Source: Amblyornis subalaris
Taxonomy: Eukaryota > Chordata > Aves > Passeriformes > Ptilonorhynchidae
Direction of reading: 5' to 3'
Assembly: GCA_018881555.1 (NCBI GenBank)
Contig: JACAXG010000025.1
Span: forward strand, 4,657,899-4,721,898
Length of the DNA stretch: 64,000 nucleotides
Part shown: positions 1-12,574 of the stretch, one piece after another
How the letters are laid out: every line of letters starts with the position of its first letter
Position numbering within the stretch: the stretch's first letter is position 1
Made by a program: the position numbers and the translations under genes
Notes under the pieces: generated by a model
The model's database searches: none
Told to the model about the DNA's origin: nothing
Seen by the model: only the letters and a program-made list of their open reading frames with translations

Positions 1-240
1 CTAATGGAGTTCATTAGAATCCCACAAATAACTCGGCCCTGCAGCAGGAAGAAAGGGCTTACAAGAGATTAGAACAGACCTTGGTCCTCCCAAGGTCCCT
101 CAGGATGTATTCTCCTCTGATTCCTGACTGTAACACTTGCAAATCCTTAGGCTCTTGGAGATAATTCCCAAAGTTGCAAGTGGTTACCACATCCTGCACG
201 CAGAGCATGAATACATTTATGTTGGTAGGGTTGGTTTTGC

Positions 241-281
241 TTTTTTTGTTTTGGTTTGGTTTGGTTTGGTTTTTTTTTGTT
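241..281. repeat. T-rich (GGTTT)n simple repeat
   Basis: A run of T is followed by four consecutive TTTGG-type units and a second T run. This is a plain low-complexity microsatellite. Confidence 0.85.
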
Positions 282-1267
282 TGATGGCTGAATTTTGTTA
301 GTTTTATTTTCTTTTAAATATTATTCTAAACAATTCCTGAACCACTGTAGATATAGGACCAGGGANCCCTGGCTCAAATCCTGGGGTAAACTTACAGCTA
401 CAGTAGAAATAATTGTTTGTTTTCTGCTTACCCCTGCTAAATGGGTGGTTGTAATTCTCTGGAATAATAAAATATTAATCTCACTGTAGCGAAATTCTAA
501 AGGCACTGATAATAAGTTTGTTTTACTAGTTTTGTACAGGTGTGAGAGAGAAAGAGTTCCCTAAGTGCAACTAAATGCACTGGACATGGCTGTTCTTGAG
601 GTCACTCTCCAGTGAGTCCAGCTGAAAATAGGATATGGTTTTAAAGCCAGCTAATCTGCTGTTCCTTTTATTTGTGCTGAGCNAGTTTTTATACAAAAAT
701 GGATATAGCTCTCTGCTGTGATGGGAGTAAAAACTTAGAATGGTCTATTCTAATAATAAATTGCATGCTGATAATTTTTTTTACTGCAGTAAAGGCAATT
801 CAGCTGTATCTGATTGGCACTTCTTCAAGATTTTTGATGTTCAGCAAGAGAATATACAGCTGCAAAAAACAAAACAAAGCAAAAAAAAAATCTCAAACTG
901 CACATGCTGGGATGGCAAAAAGCCCAACTGCGACAGCTCATGCTCACAATGACTCGGGCACTGGGACACACAATGAATGCTTTTGCTGACTAAATTGTAC
1001 AATGAGTTTTGTTTTGGTTTAATGCAGAGTCCAAATGTTTCCCTCTGGGTACAATGTCATGGGCTTCCTCGAACCTTATTTAAANGACATGTATGAATGT
1101 GGTTGAAGATTTCAGCTGTCAATTCTGCAGCACTCACACAGATCTACTTTTTATTGTCCCTGTGTTCCTGTTAGACATGGTAGGCATTGAACTGCAAGGG
1201 AAAGGCAAGATGCTCAGTGTATAGAGATTATTCCTTTCTCGAAGTGAGCTACAAGCAAACTCTTCAG

Positions 1268-1316
1268 ATACATATATATAACTATATGACTATATATATG
1301 TATATATATATACACA
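1268..1316. repeat. (TA)n-rich simple repeat
   Basis: Alternating TA/CATA blocks are broken by short interruptions and end in a TACACAC stretch. It is an interrupted TA microsatellite and partly self-complementary. Confidence 0.85.
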
Positions 1317-2510
1317 CTTCACTATGAAATACACAATGCTTTATTTGGAAATAGTTTTCTTCCTTATTAAATCAAAGAGCTGCCCAGGAAGTTATAAGTC
1401 AGAACAATAAACANAACTACAGGGAAAATATCTGAATAATCTAAACATATCTTTTCTCTGTGAGGTAGATAACTATGAATTCTGGCTTGTGAAGACAGGC
1501 TGAAAGAATGTTACAGGGAGAGTTCAGGGGTGGAATTGGTTTATATCAGGAAGTTTTGGGAAAGAACTTAGTTCAGAAATCTCTAGGATCACTGGATCTT
1601 GTCAATTTTTTTCAAACACTGAAATAAGAGCTGGAACAATGCTGTGTAGCACAGTGCTACACTGCTGATTTGTCTCTGGGAGCTTAAACTTGTATTAGGA
1701 AAGCACTGTAGAATGCCCTTATGGCTACCAAGATTTAAGAAAACACAAAGCTTCCTCTTAATTTTAAGCACATGATTAGGTCTTGTTANAGGTTGAAAGC
1801 ATGCTTAAAGATTTTCCTGATTACTGAAGGCTTCCTATAAATATTCATATATGGACACTTCCTCCACAACATCACCCAAATTAAATTTCCTAATTAGACT
1901 CTACGATGAGGCAGTCTATTGAAGAAACTTTTTAAAGATAAGGGGTTAGTGTCATTTTATGTAAATTTAGTGTTTGAGATATTAGTCACATCATCTATCC
2001 TAGTCTTCTGCGTACCCTCCAGAGTCAAAGGAGGAGACAGAGTTTTCCAGAAGGTGATTCATTCTGTGGCTAAAATTAGGTGCAATGAACTACATCACAT
2101 TCAATAATTTTCTCTCCCCCCTAAGAAAAAAACCAACACCCTTCTTTGCTGAGATCCAGACATAAAGGATGTTGCAGCATTTCTACAAATATTAAAAATT
2201 TGCTATTTCTATTCTGGTACTGTTCGTGCCTGTCCCAGAGGCCATCCCACTTGTACTTAGCAAATACAAATGGACAGAGTCCCTGTCTTTACCATGTCAA
2301 AGTGCTGGTATGCTTTGGAATAGTGGGCAATCAAATCCTCATTTAGTAAGTGCAGCTGATTACATGCACTATGTAGCAGGAATAAACACTCTGTGTTAAT
2401 TAACACTCTGTATGAATATTCCATCATTTGAATTTTCACCTGCCATAATCTTCTGCTGTTTTCGTTTTTTAACGTCAGAAAATAACTCTCAGATGTGCTC
2501 TGAAATGTCC

Positions 2511-2940
2511 TGCTGTGGTGGGTTAGCCCTGGATGGACTCCAGGTGCCCACCAAAGCTGATCCATCCCTCCCCTCCTCAGCTGGACAGGGGAGAGAAAAT
2601 ATAATGAAAGGTTTGTGGGTNGAGATAAGGGCATGGAGGGATCACTCAAGTTACTGTCATGGGCAGGACAGACCTGACTTAGGAAAAAAAAAATTAATTT
2701 CTTGCCAAACAAATCAGAGTAGGATAATAAGAAAGAAAACCAAATCTTAAAACACCTTCTACCCACACCTCCCTTCTTCCCTGGGTACAACTTCACTTCT
2801 GATTTTCCCTCCTTCTTCCCCANCAGTGGTGCAGGGGGACAGGGAATGGTGGTAGGGGTCAGTTCATCACACACTGACTCTTCTGCACCTTCCTCCTCAG
2901 GAGNAGGGCTCCACACACCCTTCCCCTGCTCCAGCCTGGG
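2511..2940 (+). mobile_element. Avian endogenous retrovirus LTR fragment (ERVL-like), 3' end missing
   Basis: The block opens with TGCTGTGGTGGGTTAGCCC and continues with the composition I associate with a widespread avian ERV LTR. That includes CCAGGTGCCCACCAAAGC, CTGGACAGGGGAGAGAAAAT, GGTNGAGATAAGG, then AAACCAAATCTTAAAACACC, a C/T-rich stretch, and CAGGGGGACAGGGAATGG. The TG start fits an LTR terminus. No matching CA end or target-site duplication is visible, because at about 2940 the sequence passes straight into a CR1 3' end. No retroviral gag, pol or env coding sequence is present next to it, so it is a solo or truncated LTR. Family assignment is from memory; ERVL is my best guess and ERVK or another class is possible. 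Confidence 0.7.
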
Positions 2941-3350
2941 ATCAGAGGAGAGACTGTAGGAGCTGGGCCTGTTTAGTCTAGAGAAGAGAAGACTGAGAGG
3001 GGATCTCATCAGTGCATACAAATATCTCAAAATTGGCTATCAAGAGGATCATGCCAGACTCTTTTCAGTGTTGCCTGGCGACANGATGAGGAGCAATGGC
3101 CATAAACTAAAACACAAGAAGTTCCACCTCAACATGAGGAAGAACTTCCTTACATTGAGGGTGGCAGAGTCCTNGAACAGGTTGCCCAGGGAAGGTGTGG
3201 AGTCTCCCTCTCTGGAGACATTAAAAACCTACCTGGATGANTTCCTGTGTAACCAGCTCTAGGTGACCCTGCCTTGGCAGGGAGTTTGGACTGGATGATC
3301 TCCAGAGGTCCCTTCCAACCCCAGCTATTCTGTGATTCTGTGATTATGTG
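2941..3350 (+). mobile_element. CR1 LINE 3' end, 5'-truncated
   Basis: This is the 3' terminal part of a chicken-repeat-1 LINE in sense orientation. The recognisable path is AGCTGGGCCTGTTTAGTCTA, GAGAGGGGATCTCATCA, AACATGAGGAAGAACTTCCT, GTTGCCCAGGGAAGG, GGACTGGATGATCTCCAGAG and GTCCCTTCCAACCCCAG. It ends in three 8-bp terminal units at 3327-3350 (ATTCTGTG, ATTCTGTG, ATTATGTG), the hallmark of CR1 3' ends. A 64-codon frame at 3068-3262 still reads like the C-terminal tail of CR1 ORF2 (NRLPREGVESPSLETLK). The 5' truncation is typical of target-primed reverse transcription. The element is dead: there is no reverse transcriptase or endonuclease domain. Confidence 0.93.
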
Positions 3351-6300
3351 TTTCTAACAATTCTCTGTACTCTGCTAGTGAGCTGATATTGCAAAATTGC
3401 CGTTTTCTGGCAGAGACCTATTATTTGGATTCCTTAGAGGAACAGAACATCATCTACAATGTACTGCCAGAAAAGGTTGGAAATGCTGAGTTTTTTGATC
3501 ACTGGGGAAAAAAGAAAAAAAATATTTAAAAATGTCTTGCACTGCAAACATTATCTATAAAGAGAAACACACCTACGATATTGAGCTATAAAGGGCTTTT
3601 CTCCATTTAGAAGTCACATTAGTTTGACATAAATAAAGTAAAAAATCTTATGTCAGACTAATAATTATTGCAATATGGTCTCTCTCCTTGTAAAATATAC
3701 ACAAGCACAATGAGAATTAAGTTCATGTCCACTTTACTCTTAACTGATGTCTTTGCCACAGATAAATATTGATAACTCTCTGCTGAGAAGTTAACCTTCT
3801 GCTGGGGTCATAGCATAGTGCTGTGGTTAGAGCTCATTCTTCTTTGATTTTTCCACTATCAGGCATCTGTTTTGAATAGTGCATTAATCATTGTGAAGTC
3901 AGAATGGCTGCTATACAGGATTTCCTTGGATTCACATTTGGATTTTCCCTGAGCCCCACTGTTTCCAGGTTGGGAAGTCCATGTGGGAACTGACTGAGTG
4001 TGAGAGGGTCTGATCACCCCATGGAGAAACAGAGGTTATCTGTTGAAGGTGAGAAGGGGCATACGTCTCTTAGGCATGCTAACTTGCCTTCTGTGTAATT
4101 TAATTTTCCTCTATTGACTGTACAGGGACCTTTGCTCCCTTATATATACTGGCTGAAATCCCTGGGAAGGCCATTTTACTCCTTGAAACTAAATGTGTCT
4201 TTTCACTTCTACAAAAACATCTCATCAGCTGTAGTTCTTTGTAATAAGTCTGTGATGAATAACCCATGGCTGACCTCATCTTTTCTGGAAACTGGTGGCT
4301 TGGGCTAACNTCTGTGGTCTTGTCAACATCTGGAGGACAAGAAGCAGCAGCATGGAAGAGCTTTTTCTTTTCCATCTTAAAAGCATGGAAAACAGATATC
4401 TTTAAGTATATTGGGTTCGTGATTCATACAAGGCCAAGGTCTTGCTGCAGAAATGCCTCTGTTTAGCTCACCAGAAAGAAGATCAAGAAGCAATATGATT
4501 ATTGCTCACAAATATCTTACTGGGAAGCAAAAATCAGGTACTAAGAGAGGTTTTGAATCTAGTGGAATAAATTTAAATTAGTGTTAACAATTGTGCAATT
4601 AAGAATGCAAGTGACAAAAAAGACACAATTTTTTAGCAATCAAGATTTAGAAGAAAGTACTGAGAAAAAGGATGAATTTTTCTGTTTCTTGAAATCTTAA
4701 AGACACCTTCCTGAAAGATTTATGAGTCAAACAGAAGTTATTAGTTCAATATCATTCTGTGGCCTGAGTGGCCTTGAAGATATTAATCTGTGAATCAGCC
4801 AGTGAAAATCTATGGCCTGTAAAGGGCAGAGTATCCGACAGCACAATTGTGATGTCTCTTCTGTCCCTACAGGCCACAGGCAGGTGAAACCATCGGCATC
4901 AGCTCACTCCAGAGCTCACAGTTGTAGCACTGCTCAAGAATTTCACTGTAACCCACCCCCTTTGTTCTGCTTTTATGTGCATATAAGTAGATTTGAGACC
5001 TACACATTCAGTCATGAGCACGGAGGGTGCGGGGTGTCACCAAGCAAGCTATCATTGTGACATTTTCAAGCTGCTGNCTGACTGCAAAGTGATATGTAAG
5101 CATATATATGAAGCATATGGAGAGGCAGGAAACATAGACAGCAGCTGGCATATCAGGTCCAGGACAGCTTCTACCAGGAAAAGAAAATAGACTGCAATTC
5201 CAGGCAGGGTGTCTCAACTCTTCTCTCCTTGTGTATGAAGATTTTGATTTCTTATATTTGTATAATCCAAATAATTTATATCCAAGGTTAGTCCTTTTGC
5301 TGTACNTTACTCCTGGTCTTAATGCACTGAAGCACAGCTAATTTTCTGTTGTCTCACTGTAAAAGTGGGACAAACCTGTTGGATTTGCNTTCAGTACTCT
5401 AAGCTCAAAAGAGTGGAGTACTTTCAGATTTATCACTGTGTAGCCAAGAGTGATATTAGGTCTTAGATTTAATATCACCCATCCCTGAGGGAAAGAGAGG
5501 GCCAAATTCTCTGCTAATGTAAAGCGATAGAGACTCGGCTGCAAATAAAAGAGATTCTGACCCGGTGTTCAGAATACTTAGAAACTACCCAGAGAGAANA
5601 ATTGAGTAGGAGGATATATTGTTTTCTACTTTATTCCATGATTTCAGTACAACTACTTTTCTCAGCGTGAGCCCAAGTCATCAAAGTTTCTCACTGTAGA
5701 GTCATTCACTACAGGCTTTCTCTGCTACCCTGCTGTGGACGATGCCACGAGCTCTCTTGCACCTGCAGTTACGGCTTCTGAACAGATTGGTGTCCCCNGG
5801 AAATCATGAAATATTTGTCCTTACAGTGTAACCTCTTCTTCCCTGGTGTGACGAAATTTGCTCTACCAAAAGTAACCCGCCTGTTGTTACTTTCCCAAAA
5901 CGCTCTCAGAAGGATGTGGTGTTACCAGCAAAAGTTATGCTGACAAAACATATGGCAAACAAAGTGGGCAGGGATGGTTTGGTACCTGAAATCATGTGAT
6001 TTAGTAGAAGGTAACAAGATAAATAATAGCAGTTGAAGTATTTTAGCATGTGGTATTGTAGTTAGCAATGGGAAGTTATGTAGTATTGCACAAGAAGATG
6101 CAAAGGGGAAGAAAAAGGAGTGGGAAGAAATTCTCCTTTTAGAAACAGGCAAAGGAGGAGTAGAGAGAGAATGTGTCTATTCTATTCAGTGTATGAGTGC
6201 AATAAAGTAAACCAAGCTACCTCTGAATGAGGTGGTCTGTCTGTCTCTGTCCTTCAGGGTGTCAGGAAGCAGGGTAGGTGTGCCAATACTGTGTGGAGTT

Positions 6301-9300
6301 CTTCTGGAAAGGAAAGCAGCTCTGGCGAAGCTCTGTACTTCTACAGTTGTATTGCTGCTGGACACAGCTCTGCTAAATAAACTAGCTTTTCATGACACAC
6401 CCTTCCCACACAAAGCAGGCTTTTTCTATGTCCCCTNTAAAAGGTCAACCAGGAGGTTCAAACTGGTCATCCTCCTAAGCACCGTCCAGGCACATGAACC
6501 GCAAAGGCAGCCATCCTCTTGTTTAATGTAATCAGAAAACCAGTTTTGTCTTGGANCCAAATTTATGGCTCAGTCATGCACTGAGCCAACTCCCTGCTAT
6601 CTCAAATACTTCTCAGCAGTGAGAACTGGAGTACTTCTTCCCTGGTCTGACTCCAAGGAATGCAAAATATACTTCTTTTTCCCCCTCATTTTTGTTTATA
6701 AGTTGTGCAGCTCATACTCCCTGTCTGGTCTGTCTTGAAAATTGTTGTCACCTCAATTTTCAACACTGTCAGAAATGTTTATCTCATTAGAAGGGCTGGA
6801 AAAGCAGTGCNATAAAATAAAATTAAATCACTAGAGTAGCTTGAATATTAGTAACAATGTAGGAAAATGAAGCAACAAGAATGACTGAGGAGGTTTTAAA
6901 GCTCCCCAACACCTAACANTGTAGCAACTCTTCAAAACAACTGTTATTTCTTCTTCATGTTTGCTTTTAATATCTACTCTTTTTTTTTGGCACCTCCAAA
7001 CAATGTATTAATGTTTCTTCCTTTTATGCTTTATGAAGTCCTCTGGAGTCCTTGGGTCTTCTAATGTCTGAGTGCTATTTATGAGGCATCTGTTTTCAAA
7101 GCTGAGGGCACCTGCCACTAAATTCACTCAGTTTGAATTACATGATGTGCAATTCTACGGAAGCTTTTGGAAGGAGCTTGTATCGAAGTGGGTCCGTATG
7201 CCCCAGGATGGGCCTGCAGACTCTGGAAACAAATGGCACCCTCTTGGAATACTCCTTGTATTAGAGTGCAGTTGATGATTTGCCAGTGGACTTCAAAGGT
7301 CTGTGTTANACGTGTGCATTTCACCAAAAGGGGAATATATCCTTGGGAGACAATGGAGAAAAAGGTGGAGGCCAGTGCTGATGAACTGTCACTGAAAGCC
7401 TTTTGACAGAAAGGAGGATTCCAAACCAGCAATATCAATGGTAAATCTTGGTATTCGTTCTCCAGCTAGTGCTGGTGGATGTTTTCACTAGAAAAGTGAT
7501 TGTTGATGTCTGGGCAGATATTTCATTNTTCCTTTATTCAGAGGAACCTGCTATAGTTTTTCAGGTCATATATAGATATGCCATTGCTTATCTAAGTGTA
7601 CCAGTAAAAACCATCTTGGCAAAACTCTTGAGTCATAATTTGCCTTTTGAGATGTCTTTTATTACTCCTTTTCCTATGATGAATATTTTTCATCTTTTTA
7701 AAACTCTTGTGTCTGGATAATTCTATACCAAACATGTGGAAATTCCTGTAATAGCTGTCTGTGCAGAAATATCTGAAGGCAAAAGAAATAAATAACAAGA
7801 TCCCAAATAACTGAAAATTTTGAGGGGAAGATTATGGCAAAAATTCATTGTCCTATCTGTGAGGTTTGCTGACACACTAGTAAATTAGGATATAATGTAC
7901 AAATAAAGTGAGTGTATTTACACACTTCGTGCACACAAAAGAATAGTTGCATTTTCACATCAGCCACCCCACTATTTCTACCACTTTTCTGCATGTGTAG
8001 GTCCAACACATCACATTCACAGTGGGACCAAGTCCCAGTTCTGGGACACTTGTTCTCTCTTGTGGTGTCGTAGTCTAGAGTCCAGAAGAGAAGGCAGCCT
8101 CTCTGAGCATGTTTCATACAGTTCAACCCTTTGAGCGCTGAAAGCTGACAAGGAATCTGCCCACTCGTCTCTCAGGTGACTGTCTGCAGAGCAGCCATGT
8201 CCTTAGCCATACACCTGAGCTGTGGCTAACAGCCACTAAAGCTTACAGAGGCTGAAGGCTCTGAGCCCTTTAGCACTGCAGAACATGCAGCTACTTGATA
8301 TGGAACAATTTTAAATATCCGGTCAGAAAGGAAATGTTTCAAAACAGACTGTCACAAAACAAAANGAGTTTCTTTTGTGCNTCTTCTGGACTCTCTAATG
8401 TGTTGTCCACTTGGTGAAGTAAGCCGAGTGCTTGCTGCCTGCTTTCAGGTTGTCCTTGGAAATAAGAGACCATCTCACTGTTTTTTCCTGTTTAAAAACA
8501 GCAGATCTTTCCTTCCCGTTCTTTTTTTGGAGTAGATCCACGAAAAGCAGGTCCACTATTTAAGAGGATTCTCAAGGGCAAACCAGCTGGGTCACTCTTT
8601 AGAGTCGCACTTTCCCTTAAAGTATCTGAAGTGATAGTGAAATCACCTAGCACTTTTCTTCCTAAATTCGACATATTTTTTTGGCTGAACTTTTTGTGAC
8701 CTCTCCTCCTTTCAGGTCATAACACTGTTTATCCTCTATCCATTCATCTATTATGGGCTGTCAGTTTTTGAGGCCTGGCTCTGTGTTGGATGCTGATAAT
8801 GGTATTCTGATAATAATATTCTGTATATATGTAACACAAAAATATTGAGTGATATACTTTGATGTAATTATTGTATTGCTCGTTCAGAGCCCCACCAGGT
8901 CCCTTAAAAGAAACTGAGGGGTTCTGCTTAATTGAGGGCTTGTTTTTCAGCTTTCTTCTGATGCACTGCCCTATGCTTTCAGAAATCTTGCAAATCTGTC
9001 TCCTCATCAGTTTGTTATTCTCCAGCTAGTGGACACCATTTTCAATTATCTGATATTTTAATTGTTTCATCTAGTAAACTTAAGGTTTAGCTGCTCCACA
9101 CTGAGGGTCTGACCCTGTGTATCCTGACCAAATCTCGTTTTTTCCAGGGCTACCATTAATTGTACCAATCCAGAATCAAGCTCAAGAAAAGCGTGGATAT
9201 ATNACAACAGTCCCCTTGCCTTTTTTAGATTCTCATGCTGTGTTTACCAGCAATGACTTCTGTGTACTTGCAATGCTTAAATGTTACATCTTTGGACTTC

Positions 9301-9784
9301 TACATACCAAGCCCCTGGTCCTTTTCTCTGCCTTTACTGATCTCATTCACCACCTGNCCATGCACAGTGATGTATTAAATCCTGCTGAAATCTGTGTAAG
9401 TCACATCCACTCCCCCGAATTTCCAAGGATGCTGTATTACGCCTTCAAAGCCATGCATTGCATTATTTTCATGTGATTTACTCTGAAAGTTCTTGCCTGA
9501 TAAATGACTTCACTTTCCTGGTGAAACATTGCTCCAACTTAAGTTAGCAACCCAGAAGGCTGCCTCTTGCAGTAAAACATTATATATGAACTTATAATTA
9601 ATGTTTTGTCCTCTGTGATCCAGTTTTGCAAGTCAGAGTTATCTGACATTATCCAGCTGGGTCTCACCCCTCTGCTGACATTTAGCACAAAGGGATGGGG
9701 CTTGAGCACTTAATACAGCCTCCAGGGAATGGTGACACTTCCAGCGGCTGTGTTTACTCCCATCAGGTCAGCAGAGAAAAGTAG
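3351..9784. other. Unique non-coding DNA, no gene seen
   Basis: Over 6.4 kb I find only short chance frames (at most about 104 codons) with no recognisable domain, and no clear repeat element. Isolated Ns are scattered throughout. A few spots are locally GC-richer, but nothing carries exon-like frame conservation that I can identify. Confidence 0.55.
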
Positions 9785-10311
9785 GACAAGATGTGACTCG
9801 GACACTGTGCTCAGTTTTGGGCCCCTCACTGCAAGGAGGACACTGAGGTGCTGGAGCAGGTCCAAAGAAGGGCAACGAAGGTGAGGAAGAGTCTGGAGCA
9901 GAAGTCCTGTGAGGAGCAGCTGAGGGAGCTGGGGTTGTTTAGCCTGGAGAAAAGGAGCCTCGAGGAAGACCATATCTTTCCACAGCTACCTGAAAGGAGA
10001 TTGTAGCCAGGTGGGCATCAGTCTCTTCTCCCAAGTAATACATAATAGAAAAAGAGGAAATGGCCCCAAGCCATAGCAGGGGAGGTTTAGATTGGATATC
10101 AGGAATAATTTCTTCACAGAAAGGTTGCCAAGCATCAGAACAGACTGCCCAGGGAAGTGGTGGAGCCCCTGTCTCTGAAGGTGTTCAAAACAAGTGTTGA
10201 TGTGACCTTTAGAGAGACGATTTAGTGGTGGACTTGGCAGTGGTAGGTTAATGGTTGGACTCAATGATCTTAAAGGTCTTTTCCAAACTAAAATATTGTA
10301 TGGTTCTATGA
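9785..10311 (+). mobile_element. CR1 LINE 3' end, well preserved
   Basis: A 5'-truncated CR1 copy about 525 bp long in sense orientation. Landmarks in order: TGCTCAGTTTTGGGCCCCTC, GAGGTGCTGGAGCAGGTCC, AGAAGGGCAACGAAGG, GGGGTTGTTTAGCCTGGAGA, CTACCTGAAAGGAG, TCTCTTCTCCCAAGTAA, GGGGAGGTTTAGATTGGATA, CTGCCCAGGGAAGTGGTGGA, GTGGTGGACTTGGCAGTG, ATGGTTGGACTCAATGATCT and TAAAGGTCTTTTCCAA. The 3' terminal octamers are decayed (TATTGTATGGTTCTATGA). It covers the ORF2 C-terminal region plus the 3' UTR with frame breaks, so it codes for nothing functional. The close match to the general avian CR1 pattern suggests a younger copy than those at 11.5, 51 and 56 kb. Confidence 0.95.
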
Positions 10312-11459
10312 CAATAATCTGTACACAACTTTTCTTTCTGTTTGTGGATTGCCTTAGATATGTCAGCTCCAAGCTTTCTGCNGAGATTTTTTTTTTCCAG
10401 GTTGGAATATGTGCAGTATTGATGGATATACCAGTCATGTTGATTCATTTTACGACTAAGAGAAAGCAATAGGTGTTTCCAANCCATGATTCATCTCGTC
10501 CTTTTTAAACATGTAATTTAGGCTGTGACAAATAGCAACTGAGGATTTCCTATTTCTGTCCACTCTCTATAAAGGGAGTCTAGAAAGCCTTAAATATGGA
10601 TGCTAACCCTGAAGACTTTACAAGTTAGATGATGTGCATCTCATCTGTGATGAGATTCTCACCATCTGTGTTTATATTGCTTATTGCTTTTTGGCAATAG
10701 ATATAATAACGTAGACTAAATCTGCATTAGGTGCTGCAGTAGGTGGTCTAAATGTGGTCTGGAAATGTTAGCTGGGATTCACAAGTGTATACACACAAAT
10801 ATCTTAGGCACAATAAAACCAGTGANTGGCACATAACAATAAAAAAGGGATTTTACTGCATTAGGTGCCTTTGAATAGTCTAGACTTCAGTTCTTTATTC
10901 TGCTCAGTTTTACTAATATATCTGGACTAGATTTTTGCTTTGTTTCCCCCCTCAAGTAGCATGTCCCCATAATCTCTGAATAGCGAGACAAGGGGAGTCT
11001 GGCATGGCTGGACAAATATGTTTGTACATCCAGGAAGAAGGAAATGACTGNGTTCATCATAGGTGGGACAATACTAGGAAGCTATTTATGTTCTTTAATA
11101 AGAAAATGTATTTTACCAGGCCCCAGGAAAAATGGCGTGATGCTTTTTGCTCTTNGTATCAGTCCAGCAGCAAAGAGAAGAAGCAGGAGCAACTGGGTCC
11201 AGCAGACTTGCAGGCAGGTAGTGAGGAACACTGAACAGTCAAACCTCACAGGGCATTTTCCTGTTCCTGTCCTCTGTCCTCAGCTGTGAAAAAACCATGA
11301 GAGTGGGAGAGGGATGCGCAGGAACTTCGTGAGAGCAAAAGAAAATGAAGGAAGAGAGGGAGGTTGACATGATGAATCTGAGACCAAGTGGATATCAACC
11401 GAGGAAAAAGTGGTGATTCAGTGATTCCATCTTCAAACAGAATAATATTTTGCCTGTAA
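10312..11459. other. Unique non-coding DNA
   Basis: AT-rich sequence between two CR1 copies. No coding frame or repeat is recognised. The 11.0-11.35 kb part is purine-rich and may belong to an eroded element, but I cannot name one. Confidence 0.45.
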
Positions 11460-12010
11460 TTCTGCAGGCCTATCGGCCAAATCTTTTAATATTTTCATGA
11501 ATAACCTTCCTAATGCAATAGAATTTATATTTATTAAAACTGTAGAGGCACTTGCAAAGATACCATAGAAGAAGATAAGAATTCAAACTACTTCTGGTAT
11601 GTTAGTCACATGGTTGGGAAAAACCTGGAATGACATAACATAAAAAGAGAAAGAATGAGATGCCAGAATGAGAAAGGAAAAATCAAGAGCACAAAGAGAA
11701 GTTGAGGAATAAGCAATAGTTCTTCAGACAAATGAAGAATTACAACAATTGAACAAGTCATGTTCGATTCATGATGTCATGGGAAAAGCAAACAAAAGCA
11801 GGGGTATCATCTGTAAAATACAGAAAGTTATCTGAGCCTNGACAAGGCTTTCCATGAACTGCAATGCAGAGCTTTCTACACTACCCTGTAGAAAAGATGT
11901 GAAGCAATTGAAGAGTTCAGGGGACACAGAGCAAATGATCATTACTTTGATAAACATGGCCTGCAATAAAATGTTGGAAGACAAAAAATGGTGGTTTAGG
12001 CCCTTGGCCT
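11460..12010 (+). mobile_element. Ancient, heavily diverged CR1 LINE fragment
   Basis: The order of weak matches follows the ORF2-to-3' region of old CR1 (the type also seen in turtles and crocodilians). TTTTAATATTTTCATGAATA corresponds to the conserved NIFINDL coding region. GATAAGAATTCAAACT, AAGGAAAAATCAAGAGCACA and AGAAAAGATGTGAAGCAATT follow in the expected sequence and spacing. Substitutions and small indels have destroyed all frames. The 3' end, including the terminal octamers, cannot be traced beyond about 12010. The call rests on my recollection of the consensus order rather than an alignment. Confidence 0.6.
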
Positions 12011-12542
12011 AAAGAAAAGATGTCTGAGTGCAGAAATGATCATAAATATACAAATACATATAAAGATGCTTTTTTTCATGATTGCGGAGCCAAGACAAGA
12101 AGTAGTAGAAGCAAAATGCTGTTTCACTGTAAAAGTAGTCACTTGATAATGGCAAACTAAGTGATGTGAGAGCCCCTATTGTGTCAGTCAGTTTTACTGG
12201 AGAAGAACAGAGCTCCTCAGTTCACTATTTCCATATGTACTTCCATACCTAGGTTCTGTTCTAAACATTTTATTGCCTTGGCTTACTTTGGGCCTGAAAG
12301 AATGCTTATATTCTACCCTAACATCTAAAATGGTAGAGAGAGAAAAAGATGATAATAGGAAAAATTACAACATGAGGAGGAAACCTAAGTAGTCTTAGAT
12401 CAATGCAGAAAAACCACTCTTTTCAGTATGCATGTTTTTTCATTTGCATGTTTATTTAAAGGACATAATTTCTCTCAGCTGCCCGTTTGAAGGTTTAAAA
12501 ACAATGCCAAACCCTTATTCTCAAACTTGGTAGTCTCAAAAG

Positions 12543-12574
12543 AAATTAATTAATTCCCCTTGGTTAATTAATTT
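12543..12574. promoter_or_regulatory. Perfect 11-bp inverted repeat of TAATTA cores (candidate paired homeodomain site)
   Basis: The left arm AAATTAATTAA (12543-12553) and the right arm TTAATTAATTT (12564-12574) are exact reverse complements, separated by the 10-base spacer TTCCCCTTGG. Each arm contains the palindrome TTAATTAA, which includes two overlapping TAAT homeodomain cores. The structure could equally be a chance product of AT-rich sequence. Function is inferred from motif content only. Confidence 0.3.

Larger units (their letters stand above)
1..2510. other. Unique non-coding DNA
   Basis: I see no gene in this stretch. Its open frames are all under 100 codons, are interrupted in every frame and resemble no protein I know. 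It holds a GGTTT-rich tract near 241-281, an A-rich run near 865-895 and a TA-rich tract near 1268-1316. The rest is ordinary AT-rich, CpG-poor sequence of the kind found in vertebrate introns or intergenic regions. It ends where an LTR begins. Confidence 0.6.

Noticed and set aside
2257..3030. 257-codon open frame on the - strand
   Set aside because: It runs antisense through the LTR and into the CR1 3' end and contains N-derived unknown residues. Its openness comes from repeat composition, not from a gene.
3068..3262. 64-codon frame as an independent small gene
   Set aside because: It matches the C-terminal tail of CR1 ORF2 (NRLPREGVESPSLE) and belongs to the LINE fragment.
9986..10438. 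150-codon open frame on the - strand
   Set aside because: Most of it is antisense to the CR1 copy at 9785-10311; it is a shadow of the repeat.
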